64,000 nucleotides of DNA from Claveliimonas acetigenes (GTDB lineage: Bacteria > Bacillota > Clostridia > Lachnospirales > Lachnospiraceae). The stretch lies in assembly GCF_025567385.1 (NCBI RefSeq), contig NZ_JAOQJU010000003.1, forward strand, positions 62,001-126,000, read 5' to 3'. The notes beneath the pieces were generated by a model. It made no database searches and was not told the origin of the DNA. It worked only from the letters and a program-made list of their open reading frames with translations. Below are positions 58,101 to 64,000 of this stretch, one piece after another. Every line of letters starts with the position of its first letter. Positions within the stretch are counted from its first letter, which is position 1. The translations under genes and the position numbers were made by a program.

Positions 58101-60662
58101 TCTGTCCAGATGTGTAACCAGGTTTTCATTGAAAAGCTCCTCATTGTCCGTATACATATAGACAATGCCGCCCTTCTTCTGGGCAGCGGTCGCCCCTTCG
58201 TCCGTCACCGGCTCCATACCGGTACACTGCAGGAATACGGAATTGGGCAGCTTCTCCGTCCTATCCGGAAGCCGGACTGACTTAATCAGATTGCTTCCAA
58301 ATGCCTGCGGATCCATATTCAATTTAAAATCACAGGTCTGCGGGAATACCAATTCTGTAATCTGGTTTTTATAAAAGCCTCCCGTAGAAATCCACCAGAT
58401 AGTGTGTGGCAGCGTCACTTCCTGAAGCTGGTTTGAGGCAAATGCCTGCATATCTACCAGTATCACACCTTCCGGCAGCGTCAGGCTGGTCAGTTTATTT
58501 CCATAAAATGCCTGCCGCTGGATAATGAAGTTTCCTCTCTGGGTAAGCCCCTCGGCTATATACGCTCCTTCATAATCTGCCATCACGCCTTCCGGCAATG
58601 TCAGGCTTTCAATTCCCTGGTTCTTAAATGCACTGGCGCCAACGCCGATAACCGGATTGCCATCGGTATCCTTCGCCGGGATTACCAGATCTTTGTTATT
58701 CTCCAGCTTCTGTGTCCCGCTTTCGGAAAATCCCGTCACTCCAATACCCGAAATCAGCACTTTCGCCGAAGAATCCGTCGCGGGATAAAGCTCTGCGCTG
58801 ATCTCTCCATAAGTGAAGTCTTCCGGATTCCACTCTCCTTCCACGCGAAGTACCAGCTTATGGTAAGTTGACGCCGGGAAGTTCTTCGCATCCTCATATT
58901 GCTCTTTCGACCGGAGAATGACCTTCGTCACCACCGTCTCCGCATCGTCCGAAAATTCCTTTTCAAAAGTCTGTGCATATAATTTTGTCACAGTTGACGG
59001 AAGAACTACTTCCTCAATCGCTTTATTACGGAAAGCTCTGTTTCCAATCTTTTCAAGTCCTTCCGGCAGCGTCAGCGTCGTCGCCGTATCTTTCATCAAA
59101 TAATTCTTTGTTGAGAATGCATAGCTTCCAATTTCCTTCACGGTGGAAGGTATCGTTATGGATGTAAAATTATTACCCGCAAAGGCATTGTTGCCTATTT
59201 TGGTAATTCCCTCAGGTATGGTAATTTCCGTCAGATTCTCCATCCAGTTCTTCCCATCACTGCACCCAAAAGCCCCCGCCGGAATTTCCGTCATGCTTCT
59301 GGAAATATGGATATTGGAAAGAGTCGGATTGGTAGCAAATGCTCCTCCTCCCAACGTAGTCAGTGTATCCGGCAAGATAATCGCCGCCAGTTGATTCGTC
59401 TGAAAAGCCGCAAGTCCGATCTCCTTCAAACCATTCGGGAAGGCAATGCTTGTCAGGTTATTCCCCATAAAGGCGCGGTCGCCGATTCTTACCAGAGTAT
59501 CCGGAAGCTCCACGCTGTCGAACACTTCCCCCTCTGCACCAAATAAGCCATAGGTATTGGTCGTGTCCCCAAGCTCTGTCACTTCCTCCCCCGATGGTGT
59601 TGCAGAAGGAATTACCAGTTCCCGGTTCTCCTTCCTCTTTTCGATCCCTGACTCAGAAAGTCCTGTAACCTTCGTCCCCTCAAAGGTAAAATCATCCGCA
59701 TTCCAGGATGTGCCTGCACCCGGGTCTTCTCCCAGAACCAATTTCTGATGCCAAGATTTCTGGGATTCCGCTGTCCTTTCTATATGATGGATGCGCTCCA
59801 TATCAAAGAGCGCTTCATTGTTCGTATACATATAGACAACGCCGCCCCATTCTTTCTGCTCTTCCGGTGCATCTGCCGGGCAGTCTTCCATTCCCGGGTT
59901 CCAGTAAAACACCTTCTTCTCTACCACTTCCATATAGTCCGGAAGCCTTACGGACTTAATATTATTGTGCGCAAATGCAAAAGCGTGAATCTGCGCCTGG
60001 AAATCACAGGTCCGCGGGAATCCCACTGTAGTTAAATTATTATAAGCAAATGCGGAGTTCTCTAACCACCAGAATGTATGCGGAATCGACACAGACTCCA
60101 GCTCATTTCTTGCAAATGCAGAAGAGCCAATCATAATAACCCCTTCCGGTAATACCAGGGACGTTAGCTTATTCTTATAAAATGCACTTGCCCCAATCAG
60201 AAAATTCCCTCGCCGTGTTACTGTGTGAGTAAGTGTGTCATCATAATCCACCATCATTCCTTCCGGCAGTGTCAGCGATTCGATTCCCTGTTCTTTAAAT
60301 GCTCCGTCCGCAACTCCGATAATGGTCTCACCATCCGGTGTTTTCGACGGAATTACAAGGTTCTTGTTCGTCTGAATTTTCTCCACACCGGACTCTGAGA
60401 ATCCGGCCACTGCCTGTCCGCTGATAACAATCGTCCTCTGATAATCACATCCGTTCATGGTCTGCGACATCTCTGTATAGACGAAATCTTCAGCCGTCCA
60501 CTCTGTCTCAGAAGCCTGATCCCCCAGCAGTTCCAGGACTTCTGTATCCGTGCTTTCTGTTCCATCTGTGCTTCCTGCGGCAAATGACGTTACGGTCATG
60601 GACAGGCTGAGCACAATCGCCAGAAACAGAGACAGGATTTTCCTCTCTTTTCTTTTTTTCAT
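55197..60662 (-). CDS. BspA-like leucine-rich-repeat SLH surface protein
   Basis: 1821 residues. Signal peptide (1-29). Five modules of about 270-290 residues each open with a W-x3-DF-(T/V)(Y/F) block and a TGFSESG...LVIPxxTPxGE segment. Each continues with LRR_5-type repeats (…IGDxAFxxNxLTxVxLPxxVTTIG…). The C-terminal part has a FIVAR domain, a Big_3-like Ig domain (ITPPAKVVYQVGDEIDLIGLQVIAVYSDGTEVP), a (DPDPV)n linker and three SLH domains (about 1640-1821). BspA-type proteins bind host or bacterial surfaces. SLH repeats like those of the GH127 protein suggest the same wall anchor. Flanked by its own terminator; no partner genes. Confidence 0.9.
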   Translation of the reverse strand: MKKRKERKILSLFLAIVLSLSMTVTSFAAGSTDGTESTDTEVLELLGDQASETEWTAEDFVYTEMSQTMNGCDYQRTIVISGQAVAGFSESGVEKIQTNKNLVIPSKTPDGETIIGVADGAFKEQGIESLTLPEGMMVDYDDTLTHTVTRRGNFLIGASAFYKNKLTSLVLPEGVIMIGSSAFARNELESVSIPHTFWWLENSAFAYNNLTTVGFPRTCDFQAQIHAFAFAHNNIKSVRLPDYMEVVEKKVFYWNPGMEDCPADAPEEQKEWGGVVYMYTNNEALFDMERIHHIERTAESQKSWHQKLVLGEDPGAGTSWNADDFTFEGTKVTGLSESGIEKRKENRELVIPSATPSGEEVTELGDTTNTYGLFGAEGEVFDSVELPDTLVRIGDRAFMGNNLTSIAFPNGLKEIGLAAFQTNQLAAIILPDTLTTLGGGAFATNPTLSNIHISRSMTEIPAGAFGCSDGKNWMENLTEITIPEGITKIGNNAFAGNNFTSITIPSTVKEIGSYAFSTKNYLMKDTATTLTLPEGLEKIGNRAFRNKAIEEVVLPSTVTKLYAQTFEKEFSDDAETVVTKVILRSKEQYEDAKNFPASTYHKLVLRVEGEWNPEDFTYGEISAELYPATDSSAKVLISGIGVTGFSESGTQKLENNKDLVIPAKDTDGNPVIGVGASAFKNQGIESLTLPEGVMADYEGAYIAEGLTQRGNFIIQRQAFYGNKLTSLTLPEGVILVDMQAFASNQLQEVTLPHTIWWISTGGFYKNQITELVFPQTCDFKLNMDPQAFGSNLIKSVRLPDRTEKLPNSVFLQCTGMEPVTDEGATAAQKKGGIVYMYTDNEELFNENLVTHLDREGDGTKPTGTKSYVQKLILGAMPEELQPWNAVHFTFDGTTITGFSDSGKLKLQENKHVVLPETTPEGEAVTAIGASAFAGTGAAVTDMETVSIPKTVETIGNMAFNWTNLIEVELPDSVTTLGVSAFGNSAQLAKVKLSGNLKTIPQACFTSSSVKEVVIPEGVETIGRGAFQGAQITSLSLPSTLVTIDRDAFGNHQLTELVIPDSVETIGRSAFAIVQEGLESTLAKVTFGANLKTIDNTAFRNCAISEAEIPAGLTTLHKDAFKECTNGKVKLYTSNKEHLNSTTGIVSEGTNHTVIYNQIVGTGWSMTDFTYDGTTVTGWSEKGNQTRLANHNLVIPTINPAGEEITAIGDAAFKIPDGEWIQGKDSVESPNGMETVVFPDTLETIGAEAFRYNSLQTVEFPESVTTIGGSAFNSNQLTKLVLPDTITTVGAGAFATNAITELTLSKGMTKLEQGIFSMNINLTSVEIPDTITEIGDMAFAGARLETLTIPESVTKIGRKAFHLHHLTELTIPGNVKEIGDSAFEGTFKAITLRKLVLEEGVETIGAYAFKEGYLESVQLPASLKTLGTDPFINNAGTDNDYVVVLHTSNPEHLKLAASDYHKIVIDSDKSGLKAAIEGAKAYEASKYTEESYGKLQAAIEKAEIVLNNETALQSEVDTEKEALEKAVKELELRPELASIRITPPAKVVYQVGDEIDLIGLQVIAVYSDGTEVPVTDYEVSGYDGAKEGKQTVTVSYGGKTAAFEVTVNKKADPDPVDPDPVDPDPVDPDPVDPTPTEPVHKFIDVNEGDWYYDTVNSVYERGLMTGLTDTVFGPADNLVRAQFATIVYRLEGCPEVDYKDAFPDVPENAWFMKAVIWANEAGVVTGYTDSGLFGPADNITREQMAVMMYRYVNKKGYDLGEKADFSSYPDAGSVSEFAYEAMRWCVGNRIITGDNGMLNPQGYANRAECATIVSRFLKLYDK

Positions 60663-60833
60663 ACTATACCTCCTTTTTCTCGTGCCATTTTGGCATCTTT
60701 TTCCTCTTTAACCCCATTATATACCATGCTCTATCTTGCTTCTATGGAAGCATTTATTGTTTATTTTTATAAATTTGTTTTTATATTTGTTTTTTCTATG
60801 AATTAAACTTTTCATCTAATTTCCTGTTATATA

Positions 60834-60873
60834 GAAAAGGAAGAACCGGGAGCCAAAAACTCCCGGTTCTTCC
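60834..60873 (-). terminator. Terminator of the selenium-metabolism operon
   Basis: GGAAGAACCGGGAG with its exact complement around seven bases, followed by TTTTCTAT on the minus strand; 9 bases after the DUF3343 stop. Confidence 0.88.
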
Positions 60874-60881
60874 TGCAAACC

Positions 60882-61118
60882 CTACACCATACATTCGTGC
60901 ATCTCTTCTTCTTCAATTCCAACTTCCTGCATAACTGCCTTGATGACATCCCTGTCGCCAAGTTCCGCACACCAGGACAACCCGCATCCGGCGGAAATGG
61001 TTCTCGGCACGGGAATCAGTCTCCCCGGCGCATGATGCTCTTTGCATGCCTTTTCCATAGCCATCGCATCAGCGGTGGTATGAAAGGTTACTACTAACTT
61101 TAATTCTTTCTTTCTCAT
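60882..61118 (-). CDS. DUF3343 protein (selenium/sulfur cluster)
   Basis: 78 residues from ATG 61118 (MRKKELKLVVTFHTTADAMAMEK); a TTG start three codons earlier would overlap the preceding gene. The conserved SAGCGLSWCA has two cysteines that could carry persulfide or selenide. DUF3343 genes often sit beside yedE and tusA/sirA-like genes in selenium users. The biochemical role is unknown. Starts 1 base after the TusA-like stop (TAA-C-ATG), so translation is coupled. Confidence 0.78.
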   Translation of the reverse strand: MRKKELKLVVTFHTTADAMAMEKACKEHHAPGRLIPVPRTISAGCGLSWCAELGDRDVIKAVMQEVGIEEEEMHECMV

Positions 61119-61119
61119 G

Positions 61120-61323
61120 TTACTCAATCACTACTTCGAAACATCCGTCCTTCTCCGTAGAGGTCGCCTTTTTGCCATGATCTTTGGCATATTTCTCCAC
61201 ATTCATTTTCTGATGCGGCTCGCTGACCAGAATCTTCACCGGTCCCTTCGCATCCTTAAGCGCCTCAGCCGTCAGCATAAGCGGCTCCGGGCAAGAAAGA
61301 CCTCTTGCATCTACTTCTTTCAT
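61120..61323 (-). CDS. TusA/SirA-like sulfurtransferase
   Basis: 67 residues: VDARGLSCPEPLMLTAEALK has the CPxP motif whose Cys carries persulfide in TusA. The protein lacks the C-terminal DsrE-like part of YedF, so it is the short form. With YedE and DUF3343 it likely relays sulfur or selenium from transporter or desulfurase to an acceptor. It is 65 bases after yedE. Confidence 0.85.
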   Translation of the reverse strand: MKEVDARGLSCPEPLMLTAEALKDAKGPVKILVSEPHQKMNVEKYAKDHGKKATSTEKDGCFEVVIE

Positions 61324-61388
61324 ATATTTTACCTTCTTTCTTAGAATACCATACTATCTCTCACGAAGCAAGCACGATACGCACCTGT

Positions 61389-62486
61389 TTATTTTACCTT
61401 TTCTCTCTTATTGGTAAATGCGATAACAAAGCACACAATAATACAGAGAATACATGCCACTTTACCTGCCGGTGTCACAGCGCCTGCAACTACCTCGCCT
61501 GTTTCTGCATTCAATGCTGTTCCGCTGGACGCTAATCCAAAGTTGTGGCACAGAGCAGCTCCAAAGAACAGGCCAAGAACAGTTACCGCTGAATCAGAAG
61601 AACCCTGTCCTGCAAGAATCAACTGGCGCAGCGGGCATCCGCCTGCCAATACTGCGGCAAATCCGACTGCATACATGCCGAGGATGTTCCACAGATGATC
61701 GGAGTGTGCAATGATTCCCGGTGTATCAAAGCCAAGGACGAACTTGCCCATTGCAATATTGTACACCAGCATAACTGCGAACAGACCAATAATTACGGTC
61801 AATAAATCAAAGTTCTTCATAAGTATCACGTCACGGATACTTCCTGCGAAACACATTCTGGATTTCTGTGCAAGTGCACCAAAGAGTAATCCGCCGATCA
61901 AAGATAAAATAATCGGTGCATGCATACTTCCCGGGCCTGTCTCACTTGCCTTAAGCAGTGAAGTGAACAGGGCAAGCAGCAAAATTGCAACCATAATTGA
62001 CGGCATCACCACGCCATTTGTCTTCTGTGTCTCATGTGCACGCCCAAGGCTGAAGCCCTTCTTAAGTGCAAAGGCTCCTGTCGCAACGCCAAGAATGAAT
62101 CCAATCAACGCTACCCAGGCATTTAAATCTCCTGCTGACATACGAATTACCATACGCAGCGGGCAGCCCAGGAAAATCAGGGAACCAATCATAATCACGA
62201 TACCCAGGATAAACCGGATCATCGGAGAAGATCCCGCCGTTGAACGGTACTCCTTCGTTGCTACTGCAATAATAAAAGAACCTAATACCAGACCGATAAT
62301 TTCCGGTCTTGCATACTGTACCACCTCTGCCTGATGCATGCCAAGCGCGCCTGCAGTATCGCGCACAAAGCAGGCAATACAGAATGCCATGTTAGCCGGA
62401 TTCCCGAAATATGCAAGACACGCCGCTATAAGTCCGCATACCACACCGGCTATCGCCAATTTTTTCTTTGAATCTGATAAATTCAT
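61389..62486 (-). CDS. YedE-like transporter (selenium metabolism type)
   Basis: 365 residues with about nine to ten membrane helices. It contains two repeats of the YeeE/YedE type: IFLGCPLRMVIRMSAGDLNAW and LAGGCPLRQLILAGQGSSDS, each with the conserved Cys, plus SRMCFAGSIRDVILMKNFDLL. YeeE/YedE proteins carry thiosulfate or selenium compounds. The form linked to DUF3343, TusA-like and a cysteine-desulfurase-like gene is the one found with selenium utilisation. The selenium-using PrdB in the same window supports this. Confidence 0.85.
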   Translation of the reverse strand: MNLSDSKKKLAIAGVVCGLIAACLAYFGNPANMAFCIACFVRDTAGALGMHQAEVVQYARPEIIGLVLGSFIIAVATKEYRSTAGSSPMIRFILGIVIMIGSLIFLGCPLRMVIRMSAGDLNAWVALIGFILGVATGAFALKKGFSLGRAHETQKTNGVVMPSIMVAILLLALFTSLLKASETGPGSMHAPIILSLIGGLLFGALAQKSRMCFAGSIRDVILMKNFDLLTVIIGLFAVMLVYNIAMGKFVLGFDTPGIIAHSDHLWNILGMYAVGFAAVLAGGCPLRQLILAGQGSSDSAVTVLGLFFGAALCHNFGLASSGTALNAETGEVVAGAVTPAGKVACILCIIVCFVIAFTNKREKVK

Positions 62487-62528
62487 GTGTGTTTCCTCCT
62501 TTTCTCTCCTTCCTTTATCAGGAAATTG

Positions 62529-63671
62529 TCAGGCCTCTTCTACGGCCAATTCGCGGATTGCCCGAATGGCAGTATCCACTTCTTCATCCGTATTGTAATG
62601 CGAAAAACTGAATCTCACAGCTCCCTGCTCCACCGTCCCCAGAGCCTCATGCATAAGCGGCGCGCAGTGCGCTCCCGGTCTGGTAGAAATATCATATTCC
62701 ATAAGAAGCTCATCACTCACTTCTGAAGAATCATAATCACCGATGTTCAACGTCACAATTGCACACCTGTCTTTTGTACAAAAATCTCCGTACACCTTTA
62801 CATTCGGAATGTCCTTCACCCCTTCATAAAACCTCCACATCAATTCCTGTTCCCGGCGGCGGATCGTGTCAATCCCTGTCCGTTCCAGGTAATGAAGCGC
62901 CGCATGCAGCCCCGCAATGCCATGTCCGTTCAGGGTTCCCGCCTCCAGTGCCGTCGGCATCTCGGACGGATGCGTCCTGCTGTAAGTCTGTACTCCGCTG
63001 CCACCGCTCTTTAACGGCCGGACAAAAAGCCCTTCCCGCACATACATGCCCCCTGTCCCCTGGGGACCCAGCAGCCCTTTGTGACCTGTAAAACAGAGAA
63101 TGTCAATCTGCATCTCCTGTACATCAATCGGAAATACACCCGCTGTCTGGGATGCATCCACAATAAACAGCACGCCATGTCTCTTTGCAATCTCCCCAAC
63201 CCGGCGGATATCCACCAGATTCCCCGTCAGATTGGAGCCATTGGTACAGACAATTGCCTTCGTTTCCGGGCGGATTGCCTCTTCGATATCCTCATACCGG
63301 AGAGTCCCCCGGGGATTGCTCTTTACAATAGTAAGCGCCACCCCCTTCTCCTGCATCTCATAAAGCGGACGCAGAACAGAATTGTGCTCCAGCATCGTAG
63401 TAATTACATGATCTCCCGGATTCAACACCCCTTTGATCGCAATATTCAGGCTTTCTGTAGAATTTGCCGTAAATACAATCTGCTTCGGACTCGTCCCCCC
63501 AAAAAACCGGCACAGCATGTCTCTCGTATCGTAAATTATCCTAGAAGCGCTGAGCGCCGCTCCATGGGCTCCCCTGCCGGCATTTCCCATAGAAGCCATA
63601 GCTGCAGCTACTGCGTCAATCACTTCCTGAGGCTTATGCATCGTCGTCGCTGCATTATCCATATATATCAT
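62529..63671 (-). CDS. Cysteine desulfurase-like PLP enzyme (EF2568 type)
   Basis: 380 residues, class V aminotransferase fold: MIYMDNAATTMHKP, HNSVLRPLYEM, NGSNLTGN, VDASQTAGVFPIDVQEMQIDILCFTGHKGLLGPQGTGGMYV with the PLP lysine in TGHKG, and STRPGAHCAPLMHEALGT with the catalytic Cys. This short-loop subgroup accompanies selenium metabolism genes. It probably releases S or Se from cysteine/selenocysteine for the downstream carrier proteins. First gene of the operon, 42 bases before yedE. Confidence 0.87.
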   Translation of the reverse strand: MIYMDNAATTMHKPQEVIDAVAAAMASMGNAGRGAHGAALSASRIIYDTRDMLCRFFGGTSPKQIVFTANSTESLNIAIKGVLNPGDHVITTMLEHNSVLRPLYEMQEKGVALTIVKSNPRGTLRYEDIEEAIRPETKAIVCTNGSNLTGNLVDIRRVGEIAKRHGVLFIVDASQTAGVFPIDVQEMQIDILCFTGHKGLLGPQGTGGMYVREGLFVRPLKSGGSGVQTYSRTHPSEMPTALEAGTLNGHGIAGLHAALHYLERTGIDTIRRREQELMWRFYEGVKDIPNVKVYGDFCTKDRCAIVTLNIGDYDSSEVSDELLMEYDISTRPGAHCAPLMHEALGTVEQGAVRFSFSHYNTDEEVDTAIRAIRELAVEEA

Positions 63672-63717
63672 TGTTATTCCCTCTCTGATTTTCCCAAAAT
63701 ATCATCGCTATACGTTA

Positions 63718-63746
63718 AGTATATGATTTTTATCTCTTTCAGTCTA
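63718..63746 (-). promoter_or_regulatory. Promoter candidate of the selenium operon
   Basis: Minus-strand TAGACT, 17-bp spacer, TATACT, 47 bases before the desulfurase start. The -35 is poor, as expected for an activated promoter next to a LysR gene. Confidence 0.4.
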
Positions 63747-63748
63747 AT

Positions 63749-63802
63749 AAAAAAACGCAATAGGTAAGCGCTGTCTATAGCATCTTTCTATAAGCAGCGC
63801 TT
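63749..63802 (-). terminator. Terminator after the LysR gene
   Basis: AAGCGCTG-CTTATAG with CTATAGA-CAGCGCTT, followed after 10 bases by seven T on the minus strand. Six bases after the LysR stop. Confidence 0.75.
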
Positions 63803-63807
63803 GTCCG

Positions 63808-64000
63808 TTATCTTTCATTCAAATATACTTCTTTTACTATCTTCAAAAACCGCTCCGCTGAAGCAGGCAGCTGATAATTTTTATTATATACCACATTAAT
63901 GTCTCTGCCATCATCCGCATAGGGAATCGGAATCGCAAGAATCCGCTCTTCTTTTACCTCATCCTCTGTGGCAAGTCTTGACAGAATAGAAATTCCCATT
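63808..64000 (-). CDS. LysR-family regulator, C-terminal end (runs off the right edge)
   Basis: Only the last ~63 residues are in the window: GISILSRLATEDEVKEERILAIPIPYAD...DINVVYNKNYQLPASAERFLKIVKEVYLNE. This is the end of a LysR substrate-binding domain. LysR proteins of a selenium-associated subgroup commonly precede this set of genes, so it may control the selenium operon. The DNA-binding domain lies outside, and the subgroup cannot be proven from this part. Confidence 0.72.
   Translation of the reverse strand, partial: MGISILSRLATEDEVKEERILAIPIPYADDGRDINVVYNKNYQLPASAERFLKIVKEVYLNER

Overview
The window looks like a chromosomal segment of an anaerobic gut Firmicute, most likely a Lachnospiraceae / Clostridium cluster XIVa member. 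Pointers are the ribosomal protein and promoter style (TTGACA/TATAAT boxes, strong GGAGG ribosome sites), an [FeFe]-hydrogenase, amino-acid (Stickland) fermentation genes, SLH-anchored surface proteins and a selenium-dependent proline reductase. The species cannot be fixed from sequence reading alone. Nearly all genes are on the minus strand.

Layout. 1-2.2 kb: start of an [FeFe]-hydrogenase overlapped by a NuoF/GltD-like flavoprotein. 2.4-6.3 kb: a MacB-type ABC export operon with a near-perfect operator candidate at its promoter. 6.4-23.4 kb: the complete fused S10-spc-alpha ribosomal operon (rpsJ to rplQ, with secY, adk, map, infA, a KOW protein and rpoA). It is interrupted by several gene-free spacers that carry a related family of short palindromic repeats. 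23.9-26.8 kb: two paralogous TauE/SafE (TSUP) membrane proteins around a YcxB-like protein. 26.9-27.1 kb: a promoter-to-terminator unit with no convincing gene, probably a small RNA.

27.3-37.5 kb: one operon under a glycine riboswitch, gcvT-gcvH-gcvPA-gcvPB-lplA-lpdA-fhs-fchA-folD. It can take glycine to CO2, ammonia and formate with ATP yield, or run in reverse. 37.7-45.2 kb: the D-proline reductase locus prdC / prdA-orf-prdB / prdD-prdE with the divergent proline racemase prdF and the selenocysteine tRNA gene. prdB carries an in-frame UGA (Sec) followed by a SECIS-like hairpin, and prdA has a sigma-54-type -24/-12 promoter. Together the two blocks form a Stickland couple: glycine as electron donor, proline as acceptor.

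45.3-60.7 kb: a TetR regulator and a surface-protein region. This holds a giant SLH-anchored GH127 beta-L-arabinofuranosidase-like protein (interrupted by a 206-base run of N inside FIVAR repeats), a small membrane protein, an AT-rich putative secreted cysteine peptidase, and an 1821-residue BspA-like leucine-rich-repeat SLH protein built from five modules. 60.8-64 kb: a selenium/sulfur handling operon (cysteine-desulfurase-like, YedE, TusA/SirA-like, DUF3343) next to the end of a LysR regulator. This fits the selenium demand of PrdB.
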